Below are positions 46,501-55,102 of a DNA stretch of 64,000 nt, piece after piece (position 1 is the first letter of the stretch; every line of letters begins with the position of its first letter). The DNA lies in assembly GCA_904066235.2 (NCBI GenBank), contig CAJFCV020000004.1, positions 2,170,001-2,234,000 of the forward strand, read 5' to 3'. Position numbers and translations under genes: made by a program. Below the pieces are notes generated by a model. That model was not told the DNA's origin. It saw only the letters and a list, made by a program, of their open reading frames with translations, and made no database searches. This DNA is from Bursaphelenchus xylophilus (taxonomy: Eukaryota; Nematoda; Chromadorea; Rhabditida; Aphelenchoididae).

Positions 46501-49349
46501 TTGTACAGCAGTCAGAAAGAGACTGAATACACAAATGTCGTGAAAAACGAGACCCGAAAATCTACAAAAACCGTTCTCGGCTCCTTCTTCGGGCATCTAA
46601 ACCGAGTCACCGAATGGACAATGGAAGTGCTCATCAAAAAGGGATTCTATTCAGAGTAGGTGGAGCGAAGCTTGTAAAATACATCGTCTTTAATGAATTT
46701 GTTATTTTTAAAAAAAAAATTTCAGAACAACGTATTGGGATAACCAAGCGATGTGTGACAAAATTGAAGCCACAGCGGCTTCGAGTATTAAACTTACGGT
46801 AAGAAAACACAGAAAATACTATTACACATGCAATACACCTTAATTGGTGACGTATTTTACCCAAAATTTTATTTTTTTTCCAACCGGAATCGAACTTGGC
46901 TCAATTTTTTGTTGAGACTAAAACCAGCTGCGCTATTGATGCACGGTCAGTTTTTTGGCGTTTTTTGGAAAAATGAGGACTAGAAATATTGTTTGCGGCG
47001 GAATTTTATAATTTTTTCAAGCAGAGATCGAACTAGCCCCGCTTTTTTCGCGCCATAACCAGTTGCGCCATAGGCGCACGGCACTAATTTTTTGGTGTTT
47101 TTGGAACTTTTATGTAATGTCGACTATTTTTATAGTACTTATGAAGAATTTTGCCACTTTTGGAGGCACGAATTTCCATTTTTTGGACGAAAATTGAGAA
47201 AAACATTGATTTTTAAAATTCTCGATTTTTGACTAAAACCCATAACTTTTGAAAGGTTTTCCTGAAATTTACAGCAATAATAGGCTCTAGCCCACATAGC
47301 AGACACCTTTTTCAGACCATCTACCGTCAATTCCTCACGATTCTCAAGTATTTTTATCGGCAAGCCCTTAAACTTGTGTCGGCGATATCCCAGTCCCCAT
47401 CAACCGCACTGTCCACATTCTTCGCTCTGCAGCCACGCAAAGCGGAGGCTTTTACCACAACATTCAAGCCGAATATCGACCGATTGCCGTGTCGGACCAA
47501 GTCCAAGTTTTATTTGGCCAACACGGAGCGGAAAGGAACCGCGACGGCCGCTTTGTTGGAGGAAAATTACGCCGAACGCCCGTGCAAACAAAATGCCGCG
47601 CAGTGCGCTGTGTGAGTGTTATTTTTAGCAGTCTTATTGGCGATTATGACCAGTGTAGATATATTTTTAGACTATAAGAATATGTCTTCCAAACATGTTT
47701 ACACCTTCAAAAATCTAGTTTTTTCGACCATAACTCATCAAATCAAGGAAAATTTTTTAACAGGGAAAGTACTTCCATGGGGTATGGAGTTACAGGCGAG
47801 AGATATATCAAAAAAAAAATCGCAAAGTTTTTCTGATTCACAATATGTAAAAATTAGCTGCCCAGTTTTGGTTTGTAAGGGCGAAAAACCCTCAGAACTT
47901 TTCTCGCAACACCACGCAAATGACCCCTTTTTTGACCAAGCCTTTTCTAATTCAAAAGTTTTGTTTTGAGCTAAAGTAAACCCCGGCATTTTGACAAGCC
48001 TTAAAATATCAAATTTGATTCATACTACGCCTCAATTGTTGTTCCAATGTAAAAAAGGGGCATTACAGTGGGGGACCTGATCCAGTGGCAAAAACGTACC
48101 ATTTTGCATTCGGGAAGTATCAAAAATGTGGCAAAATGCTTCCCTCTCCAAGTGAAAAATGCCGATTTTAAAAGCACGCCCGTTCTTTTTATGAGGCAGC
48201 AAACGAAGTTTTTTCACTTGGAGAGGGAAGCATTTTGCCACATTTTTGATACTTTCCGTGTGCAAAATGTGTACGTTTTTTGCCATTGGATCGGGTCTGT
48301 CACTGTAGGAGTATTAATTGGTAGTATTAATCAAATTCGATATTTTAAGGCTTGTCAAGATGCCAGGGTTCACTTTAGCTCAAAAGAAAACTTTTGAATT
48401 GGTAACAACTTGGTCAAAAAGGAATTTGCGTGGTGTTTCGAGAAACGTTCTGAGGGTTTTTTCGCCCATACAAACCAAAATTGAGCAGCTAATTTTCACA
48501 TATTCTGAATCAGAAAATTTTTGCGATTTTTTGGATGTATGTCTCGACCCGTAACTCCATACCCCATAGAAGCACTTTCCTTATTCAAAAGTTTTCTTTG
48601 ATTTGATGACTTATCCTTGAAAAAATAGATTTTTGAAGGTGTAAGCAAGTTTGGAAGACAGATTCGAATATTCGAACACGGTTCCAGCGATCTCTCGTGT
48701 TCTTTTTTGCCATTACTACAACTTTTTAGCTTCAAAATTTTAAGAAAATGAGTGAAAAATCGATTTCAGGAAGGTTTACGCGGCCTGGGTGGAAAACACC
48801 AATCTTTTGATGGTGGTGATCAAACAAGGCCAACGTTCGTCCTGCTACGATGACAAGCATTGCCCTCTGGCGAAGACGGTGCCATTCGGCTTCGAGCGGC
48901 TCACTCAACTCGAAATGAAACAGCGGGAGAAACAGCGGTAAGTGAGAAAAAGGAGAAAAATGTGAATATCTCGGTTGTTTCTGCATAGTGCGATTTGAAA
49001 TTTTTAACATTTGATACTAGGTATATCAGCAAGATTTGCGATAAGTTTTAAGAAATTCCAGCAGAAAGTTTTTGAGAATTCACACTTTTATATCTGATGT
49101 CAAGTACAATATAAATCTACCCATAAGTCGTTCAGATTTGGCAGTGGCGAGCTGGACGACGATGACGAAGGCCCCCGAAGCCAGTGTCCCTCCACCAAAC
49201 CGCATCATCGCAAAACTGTGGCGCAGTGTTTGCGGGAACCGCCCCAATTGAAGGAGCTGGACCCCGAGCTGCGCCCTTGCTCAATGACCTCAACCCGAAT
49301 CATATCGAGCGCTCTGTTGCTGAGCGCACTGCTCTTGTTTAGGCTGTAA
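37564..49349 (+). CDS. Voltage-gated calcium channel alpha2/delta subunit (unc-36/tag-180 type)
   Basis: Nineteen exons: 37564-37664, 37943-38024, 38642-38749, 38827-39094, 40035-40375, 41094-41258, 42553-42693, 43220-43336, 43379-43603, 43737-43928, 44096-44316, 44972-45412, 45878-45987, 46037-46215, 46456-46655, 46726-46798, 47316-47611, 48770-48937, 49136-49349; 1213 aa. A signal peptide (about 1-31, [11 protein letters not shown]) leads to a VWA_N region ([11 protein letters not shown]...FQKFC) and a von Willebrand A domain with a complete MIDAS start D266-L-S268-G-S270. VWA strands continue in [12 protein letters not shown] and [15 protein letters not shown]. Later exons show Cache-like and VGCC alpha2-type sequence ([31 protein letters not shown]). 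A Cys-rich delta part follows. The last 20 residues are hydrophobic and end FRL, fitting a GPI-anchor signal or membrane stalk. The subunit traffics CaV channels to synapses. Introns hold families A, B and C, a minisatellite and tRNA-like units. Confidence 0.93.
37700..37912. repeat. AT-rich tandem repeat, unit about 20-24 bp
   Basis: About eight units of ATGCAAATTTTTTTAATTTT-type sequence fill the first intron of the alpha2/delta gene. Confidence 0.8.
38038..38612. repeat. Minisatellite of GCACTGTGCAAAA units
   Basis: About 19 units of roughly 28-31 bp, each a palindromic TTTGCACTGTGCAAA-like core plus AAATTTTC(C/T)AAAAA. Both core orientations (CACTGTG and CACAGTG) occur. It fills the second intron of the alpha2/delta gene and creates a long but meaningless frame of repeated Lys/Asn/Phe/Cys words. 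Confidence 0.88.
39340..40018. mobile_element. Family C, long form, copy 5 (left arm lost)
   Basis: Core 39340-39737 begins inside the arm at GTTCAGAATATGTAAAAATT. The right extension to about 39985 matches copy 4, then a second terminus CCCATAGAAGTAATTTCCTT occurs at 39992-40012, 16 bp before an exon. Confidence 0.72.
40395..40639. mobile_element. Family A MITE, copy 13
   Basis: CAGTGACGGACT to ATCCGTCACTG with flanking TA, 20 bp after an exon of the alpha2/delta gene. Confidence 0.83.
40799..41050. mobile_element. Family A MITE, copy 14
   Basis: CAGTGCCGGAAC to TGTCCGCTACTG with flanking TA, in the same intron as copy 13. Confidence 0.8.
41666..41911. mobile_element. Family A MITE, copy 15 (variant with a different stem)
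   Basis: Keeps the family termini (CAGTGAGGGACTTGATCCA) but both internal arms differ from the other copies in matching ways: CCCCTTCCCTTCTCTAAGC on the left pairs with its complement on the right. Confidence 0.78.
42060..42285. mobile_element. Family A MITE, copy 16
   Basis: Left end CAATGGCAGACC, right end GGTCCGCCACTG. Flanked on both sides by ATCTCACGTTTCT(C/T)AAAAACG, a short direct repeat of host sequence (42018-42042, 42293-42312). Confidence 0.8.
43643..43696. repeat. Family B hairpin, alpha2/delta intron
   Basis: GACATCTTATACGACGAAAC and TTTATCGTATAACATGTC arms. Confidence 0.75.
43949..43990. repeat. Family B perfect 42-bp palindrome
   Basis: GACAAGTTATACGATGAAAC is followed by AT and then its exact complement, with no mismatch and no loop. 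It lies 20 bp after an exon of the alpha2/delta gene. Confidence 0.9.
44396..44463. repeat. Family B hairpin, alpha2/delta intron
   Basis: TGCCATTTTATACGATGAAA and GTCGTATAAGATGACA arms around a GC-richer loop. Confidence 0.7.
44531..44872. repeat. Three family B hairpins in a row
   Basis: Hairpins at 44531-44601, 44670-44733 and 44808-44872. The last two also share TGTAATGTGTGACATTT and ACATTGAGAAGG, so they are tandem duplicates about 139 bp apart. Confidence 0.75.
45474..45829. repeat. Three family B hairpins in the next intron
   Basis: Hairpins at 45474-45545, 45628-45680 and 45768-45829; arm sequences have drifted but each still pairs (for example ACGACAAAAA with TTTTGTCGT). Confidence 0.72.
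46240..46312 (-). ncRNA. tRNA-like unit 1 (A and B boxes)
   Basis: On the minus strand TGGCGCAGCTGG (A box) is followed by GTTCGAATCC (B box). Acceptor arms do not pair well, so it is a tRNA-derived repeat or pseudogene in an alpha2/delta intron. Confidence 0.55.
46880..46948 (-). ncRNA. tRNA-like unit 2
   Basis: Minus strand: TAGCGCAGCTGG and AGTTCGATTCC, preceded by CCGTGCATCAA; no convincing acceptor stem. Confidence 0.55.
47017..47084 (-). ncRNA. tRNA-like unit 3
   Basis: Minus strand: GTGCGCCTATGGCGCAACTG leads into an A box; the B box is degenerate (AGTTCGATCTC). Confidence 0.5.
47758..48592. mobile_element. Family C fold-back, copy 6, split by family A copy 17
   Basis: Left half 47758-48065 (AGGGAAAGTACTTCCATGGG) and right half 48306-48592 (CCCATAGAAGCACTTTCCTT) are complementary; the central GGGGCATTA is cut by the younger insertion. 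Confidence 0.83.
48066..48305. mobile_element. Family A MITE, copy 17 (inside family C copy 6)
   Basis: CAGTGGGGGACC to GTCTGTCACTG with TA on both sides; interrupts the centre of a family C element. Confidence 0.85.
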
Positions 49350-49535
49350 TTAGGTTGTAGTACGAAATTTGTTCTGCATTTCGCGAATCTCAAAAGGCCC
49401 CAAACACTTTGAAAATCACTTTTGACAATATTCATTATACTGTACATGACTGATGGATGGTGAAGACTTCTTTTTTGATTATTTTTGGTGCTAAATCACC
49501 GCATAAACTACTTTCTACATCAAAAAAAGAATATT

Positions 49536-49609
49536 GTTTCCACTGGGATTCGAACCAGCCTCGAATTTGAGTAAACTCACTACCACTGCGCCATAGAGGT
49601 ACACTTGCG
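49536..49609 (-). ncRNA. tRNA-like unit 4
   Basis: Minus strand: TATGGCGCAGTGGTAGTGAG, then GGCTGGTTCGAATCCCAGTG; the T arm is intact (CTGGTTCGAATCCCAG). It is the best-preserved unit and lies past the end of the alpha2/delta gene. Confidence 0.6.
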
Positions 49610-50096
49610 ATTTTTTGGCATTTTCCAAAAATTGAGGAAATTTCACGCATATTGTGAGAAATTTTGTGTAGAAAAGAATTCTATTCACCATCTGTCAGCT
49701 GTTTTAATTTTTTTTTCTTCAATAAGAAAACGCTCAAGAGTTTCCATAGAATTTCACATTGTATGCAAATTTTACTCGACAAACAAACGGTGATTCTGTT
49801 ATTGTAATCTGCATTTATTCGTTCTATAAAGAGTTACATTCATTTTTAATTCGAATTGCTTGTTTTCCCATTGTAAATTAAAATCAAATTTTATGAATAC
49901 GACATTGAGCTTCGCCAAGTCATCGGCATTTTGGCGCTGACATATGCAAGAGAGTGTGGTAAAAAAGCCAAAATTTCTAGAGCAATTGAGCCACTTATTT
50001 ATTAAATTTGTATTTGAAATGAATCATTATTACAGTACATAAGCAAACAATTGAAACGACTTCCTTGTTGAATATGACCTCAAAAAAGACCGCTTC
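49610..50096. other. Intergenic between the alpha2/delta and pepsin-like genes
   Basis: AT-rich; no exon or repeat copy recognised. Confidence 0.4.
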
Positions 50097-51683
50097 TCAA
50101 TTGGAACCGGTTTTGTTTTTTATCGTTTGGAGCTTATAGATCTTAAGTTCCTCCTTCTCAAAGTCCAGACAAACGCCTGCGTTGACGAAGAACGGCAATC
50201 CCAAAACGAATCCGCTTTGAGGCCGGATTTTCAGCACGCAAACGCTACCGGACTTTTCAGTATAATAACCGGAATATAAAAGGAATGCTTTTCCATTGAT
50301 ATGAAGTACGAAAGTCCCCACTTTATTGCAATCCACGGTGTCGTGGCCTGTCTTGTTGTCGTACCGCACGTTCAGAGCTTGTCGGATCTTTGCGAAGTAG
50401 TTGTACGGGACGCCGATGAAGCCGCAGGTGGTCGAGATGTCGGCCGGAATGGTGTTGGCGAAAACAACGCCAGCCAGACTGAAACGGGTCACATTCACTT
50501 GCCAATTGCCCTCGGGGTGGGGCAAGGATTTGGCTTGAAGGTACGGGGTTTTGTCGGCGAACGGGTCTTGTCTGAGGGTCACTTTGGAAGTTGGTTTCCT
50601 GAAAACGGAACATGATTGAAAAATGGATCACTGGCGTAAGGAAAGAGATGCCCAACGATTTTGGCGAAGCCTGACTAAGCATGGCTGCAAACCGGGCCAG
50701 CCCGGCCCGCCCCGGCCCGAGCCGCAGGCCCGGGCTTAAATCTCCAAGCCCGCCCCGGGCCCGGGCTTGGAAAATTTGGAAAGCCCGGCCCGGTTCGGCC
50801 CGGGCCTAAAAATCGAAGCCCGGAGTCGGGCCGAGAAATTAGTCGGCCCGGCCCGGGCCGGAAAATTTTGCAAAGCCCGGTCCGGAGCCATTCCTAAGCC
50901 TGACAGAAATTTGATATCAGTCTGTCGGAAAAATAGTGCGCGCTCAGCGCCAATCGTGCCGCTGAAGCGAAAAGCAATTTGATTTTGCCGCGGCCCAGTT
51001 CCTTTTCCCAGCGGCGATGCGGTCTTTGATGCGTATATTTCGAATTTGCTCAACAACAGTGTCCGACTTGTTTGCAAACTTGGACTCGCTGCCAATTTTG
51101 AGCTTTTTGCCTCTAATGTTAATTCATACACATTTCCGCCACAAATTTTTTCAAAGTCTCAAACCATCCTCACTTACTCTCCGCCGATGGTTGTTTGCAG
51201 TGAAAGACATGCAACCTTCTTCTCCGCCTTCGCCAAAATGGCATCCCTCAACAGGGCGTCGCTTTTACCTCGAGAAAGCCCAATTCTTCCCGCGAACAGC
51301 TCTCCATTACTCGCTTTCCCAGGGTCGTTAAGTTGGCCGGAGGCCAGACCCAGCGTCCCTCTGAATTTCAGCGCACCATGACTGAAGTCGTCTTCTCCAA
51401 GGTAGCCGCTAAACGAGCTATATGCCTCGTTGGTATAGGGATTGTATTTTTGGAAGATGGTCTTGTTCAGGTTTTTGAAAGTCTTGGAGTCCGCCGGATT
51501 CACAGTCCGGCTTTTGTCCAGGTTGACCTTAGCGTCGAAGAGGAAGCTGGCCGCCGATGTAGTGTCAACCAGGACTTTTCTCGCCTCCTTGTTGGCGTAG
51601 GTTAGCTCGATATTGAAGTTTGTGTTGATTGCATGGGTCAACGGGGTTGAGAGGATAAGCAGAAAGGCAATGAAGTAAATCAT
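50097..51683 (-). CDS. Secreted pepsin-fold (A1-like) protein with altered catalytic triads
   Basis: Exons 51683-51178 and 50598-50097 give 335 aa. A signal peptide (1 to about 18, FIAFLLILSTPLTHA) is followed by a two-lobed aspartic peptidase layout. Lobe 1 has VLVDTTSAASFLF, so D40-T-T replaces the usual D-T-G. Lobe 2 has PADISTTCGFIGVP, so D222-I-S replaces D-T/S-G. The end GFVLGLPFFVNAGVCLDFEK matches the ILG-x-x-F-L-R/N-x-Y/A-x-V-x-D strand near the C-terminus of pepsins. Both aspartates remain but the glycines of the catalytic loops are gone, so activity is doubtful. It may be a non-catalytic secreted binder; this is inference. The 579-bp intron contains a hAT-like element (50676-50896) and a family F element. 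Confidence 0.8.
50676..50896. mobile_element. hAT-like MITE 1 with a GC-rich core
   Basis: Ends TAAGCATGGCTGCAAACCGG and (complement of right end) TAGGAATGGCTCCGGACCGG. Flanked on both sides by the 8-bp duplication AGCCTGAC (50668-50675 and 50897-50904). The core is mostly CCCGGCCCGG-type sequence. Confidence 0.82.
50916..51028. mobile_element. Family F element fragment, copy 1
   Basis: ATCAGTCTGTCGGAAAAATA end followed by GCGCTCAGCGCCAA and AAAAGCAATTTGATTTTGCC; only one terminus is visible. Lies in the intron of the pepsin-like gene. Confidence 0.6.
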
Positions 51684-51704
51684 GTCTGAAAATAAGGCGC
51701 TACA

Positions 51705-51872
51705 ACTTTTCGGGTCAACGACAGTTGGGTTCGACGGTACTTTAGGTTGCCTTGGCTGGCCGTTGTATGCATGGGAGATTTCTGCAAACTAAGCCTTCTC
51801 CTTGCCTCATACAACGACAAATCAAGGCCACCCAAAGTACCGTCGACTCGGACTGTCGCTGACCCGAAGAGT
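51705..51872. mobile_element. Family I palindromic element, copy 1
   Basis: Left TTTTCGGGTCAACGACAGTT and right ACTGTCGCTGACCCGAAGAG are inverted ends; GACGGTACTTTAGG and CCCAAAGTACCGTC extend the stem. It lies just upstream of the pepsin-like gene. Confidence 0.72.
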
Positions 51873-52267
51873 AGCGCCAAATTTACGGCCGAAAGACGTG
51901 TCGGCCAAACAGCTACTCAACAGTATTCAACTCTTCCTTATAAACTTTTTCTTTTCTGATAAAATTGCATAAACAGACAATGGCACACCTTTGTTGACCT
52001 GGTCAATGTTTGACAATCTTGTTTTTTCAAGTATTCCCGTCTCACAAGTTGTTTTCTTTGTTTCAAAATCATAATTTGTAATGGAAGGAAACTCTGCAAA
52101 GCCTATCCTTGTCTTTTGGAAACAATGGAGTTACAAACTAACAAAGAAATTGTTTTTGATTATGAGCAATTTAAGCGGCCCTACGTCCTTTCGGGTGGAC
52201 GATACTTTGTGTTGTCTCCATGTTGCAATCTCTCATGGCGAAGGCTAGGAGAAGGCTTAGTTAAGAC

Positions 52268-52546
52268 CAGAGATTGCCACGGCCAAAATGGCAAAGCTAT
52301 TGACGCCAGAAATCATACGCCCAACGTTTTCGAAGCCAAGTCGTATGCAACACACCCTTACCAGTATTTTTCAAGCAATCTGATAAATTTTTACTTTTCT
52401 GAACGCTGAGATGCCCGGCTCCGACTTTGGGCTCGGGAGCCGGAGCCGCACCCAAAATTTCCGGCTTTGGCTCTGGCTCCCGGCTCGGAGCCGGAGCCGC
52501 TCTGAGCCGGAGCCAAGAGCCGGCTCCGGAGCCGTGGCAATCTCTG
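52268..52546. mobile_element. hAT-like MITE 2 with a GC-rich core
   Basis: TIR CAGAGATTGCCACGGC at both ends (inverted). Flanks GTTAAGAC and GTTAAGAT form an 8-bp target duplication with one mismatch. The right half consists of GGCTCC/GGAGCC repeats. Confidence 0.85.
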
Positions 52547-52802
52547 GTTAAGATCATGTAGGGTCGAACCTTAGCTATTACAGTATTCTTCCTTCTCTAC
52601 CTCAAGATTTATTCAATTTAGAAAAATCCTATTTAATAGAATTTTTTGATATGTAGCGGCTTGAGCCAACCTCCAGCGTCATCATGACTGAACCGGACCC
52701 ATGCAATTCAGCCAGTTTCCTTCGTTGGTATCCGAGTCTTTAAACGCTGAAAAGTATCGTTACAGGATTTTTGTCTGGGATCGATGGGTTGTTATATGTA
52801 TA

Positions 52803-53059
52803 CAGTGGCGGAGCTGAGGGAAAGGCGCGTGGCAAAAGACATACCATTTTGCATCTGGAAAGTATCAAAAAATGTGGCAAAATACCTCCCTCTCCAAGCG
52901 AAAAAGATTCCGATTTCAAAACCTTTCTTTTTGTGAGGGAAAAGCGCGCCCTTCAAACCGGAGTTTTTTAGTTGGAGAGGGAGGCATTTTGACACATTTT
53001 TCGATACTTCCCGGAAGCAAAATGGTACGTGTTTTGCCACTGGAACAGGTCCGTCACTG
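52803..53059. mobile_element. Family A MITE, copy 18
   Basis: CAGTGGCGGAGC to GGTCCGTCACTG; abuts the long fold-back H within four bases. Confidence 0.82.
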
Positions 53060-53062
53060 CAC

Positions 53063-54432
53063 TACACTCCATTTCAAAATGATAGACACGCCTATAAAAT
53101 CTGCAATTGCGGTGTCGGGGTTTAGTTGACAGATACGAAACCTTAACAGATTGAAAGAGGAGGTTTGAAAACCTATACCAACAAATCATTTTTCTTATTG
53201 CACTGCAATTGCACTTTGCACAAAAGATTTTCCAAATTTTGGGTGTTTCAAAATGATAGACACGGCTGATATTTTTGCCAAAAACTTGCGAATATGGGCC
53301 CCATAGAGCTTGAAATTATTAGTATGGCTATATTGCAACTGTCTGGACTTTGCTGAGCTCAAAAAGCCCAAATTTTTATGCCATTGTCCCGGAATTGCAC
53401 ATATACCTCCATTTTGTGCAATCTGGCCTGCATCTGTCAGAAGTCCACTTTCCACAGGCACAGACAGTGCAGATGCGACCTATGGTACGTAATGGAGTAG
53501 ATCCAGTCAGTTTTCCCCTGTATGCGACAAAAAAATGCGTGGCAATTGCAACAAAAACTGATTCCGCTGCGACATGGTAAGCTTTCAAGGCTACCCTACG
53601 TTTCGAAACAAGCTAGATGAAAAGAAAAACTTCTTGGCTGGAATGTTTAGGTTTTTGTAAATACGTTTAGCACGGTAGCATGTGCAGCATTGCTTCAGCG
53701 GGTCCGCAGTGCACCATTCTCATGCGAATCTATGCAGAATAGGCTTAAAAATGGGTTAAAAAGGGCTTTTTGGAAACTTGACGTTTTCTGGCGTTGGCCC
53801 GACGGAACCTGGACATAAGGATTATGTAGTAACGTTTGCTTGTAGTTTTTCAAGATAGTTCAGAGCTTTTTGGGTTGTGCAAGCCACAGGCACCCGCTTA
53901 AGAAGCTTTAAAAGTGACGACTTCCGCTGCGGAATCAGTTTTCGTTGCAATTTCCACGCATTTTTGTGTCGCATACAGGGAAAACTGACTGGATCTACTC
54001 CATTACATACCATAGGTCGCATCTGCACTGTCTGTGCCTATGGAAAGTGGACTTCTGACAGATGCAGGCCAGATTGCACAAAATGGAGGTATATGTGCAA
54101 TTCCGGGACAATGGCATAAAAATTTGGGCTTTTTGAGCTCAGCAAAGTCCAGACAGTTGCAATATAGTCATACTAATAATTTCAAGCTCTATGGGGCCCA
54201 TATTCGCAAGTTTTTGGCAAAAATATCAGCCGTGTCTATCATTTTGAAACACCCAAAATTTGGAAAATCTTTTGTGTAAAGTGCAATTACAGTGCAATAA
54301 GAAAATTTATTTGTAGGTGTAGGTTTTCAAACCTCCTCTTTCAACCTGTTAAGGTTTCGTATCCGTCAACTGAACCCCGACACCGCAATTGAAAATTTTA
54401 TAGGCGTGTCTATCATTTTGAAATGGAGTGTA
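53063..54432. mobile_element. Long fold-back element H (about 530-bp arms)
   Basis: Arms 53063 to about 53590 and about 53900 to 54432 are near-identical inverted copies starting TACACTCCATTTCAAAATGA; the spacer of about 310 bp is unique. TTTCAAAATGATAGACACG recurs inside each arm, so each arm carries the terminus twice. Confidence 0.88.
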
Positions 54433-54842
54433 GTTCGTTCGCAAAGTTGCTGGAGTCATTTCGGCGACAGGCATTGTGCAAAAAAGCGACATCCAAAAAA
54501 ACAACGAATTGCACGGTGCACGTCAAACTGGGATAGGCTAAAACGGTCCAGTGAATAGGTTGGCAATTCGCCAAAAGAGACGCGAAAAAACTGTTAATCG
54601 GGGAAGAAATGGGGATTTTTTGGTGCGAGAGAGTATGTTTTTAGGCGTCTTTTCTCTGACTTCTCTGTCAAATCAAGACAAGGTGTATAAAACCGATAGC
54701 GAAGGGTCTATTCCGGTCACCGGACTCCTCAGTTTGAAGTGCGGTGTAAAAAGCGAAAAATTGCACAGTGCAAAGCGAAGTGTTGTTTTCGCACAGTGCG
54801 TTCCGCGAAAACAACTCCAGCGACTTTGCGAACGGACTAGTA
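54433..54842. mobile_element. Family D element, copy 3, interrupted by family E
   Basis: Left GTTCGCAAAGTTGCTGGAGT, right ACTCCAGCGACTTTGCGAAC then GGACTAGTA. A family E element (54521-54741) lies inside it. Palindromic GCACAGTGCAAA words flank the insertion. Confidence 0.75.
54521..54741. mobile_element. Family E element, copy 1 (nested in family D)
   Basis: Ends CGTCAAACTGGGATAG and CTCCTCAGTTTGA; contains CCGGTCACCGGACTCCTCAG and GGGGAAGAAATGGGGA shared with the other copies. Confidence 0.72.
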
Positions 54843-54877
54843 TACATATCGAGTAGATATTATACAATACTCAAGCC

Positions 54878-55089
54878 CCAGGACCTGATCAAACGCGTCA
54901 TTTTGCATCGGGCAAGTGTCAAAAAATGTTGCAAAATACCTCCTTCTTCAAGCGAAAAAAACCTTTATGAAGGGCGCGTTTTTGAAATCGGAGTTTTTCA
55001 CTTGCAGAGGGAGGCATTTTGCTACATTTTTTGATACTTCCCAGATGCAAAATGGTACGTTTTTTGCTACTGGATCAGGTCCGTCACCG
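54878..55089. mobile_element. Family A MITE, copy 19
   Basis: Left end degenerate (CCCAGGACCTGATC), right end GGTCCGTCACCG; lies just past the stop of the duplicated secreted gene. Confidence 0.75.
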
Positions 55090-55102
55090 TAATATTACAA
55101 GG

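Noticed and set aside
46240..49609. Functional tRNA genes
   Set aside because: A and B boxes are present but the acceptor stems do not pair and the anticodon arms are poor; called tRNA-like repeats instead.
50736..51131. Minus-strand Arg/Pro/Gly-rich open frame
   Set aside because: It is the GC-rich core of a hAT-like element translated; no start context or homology.
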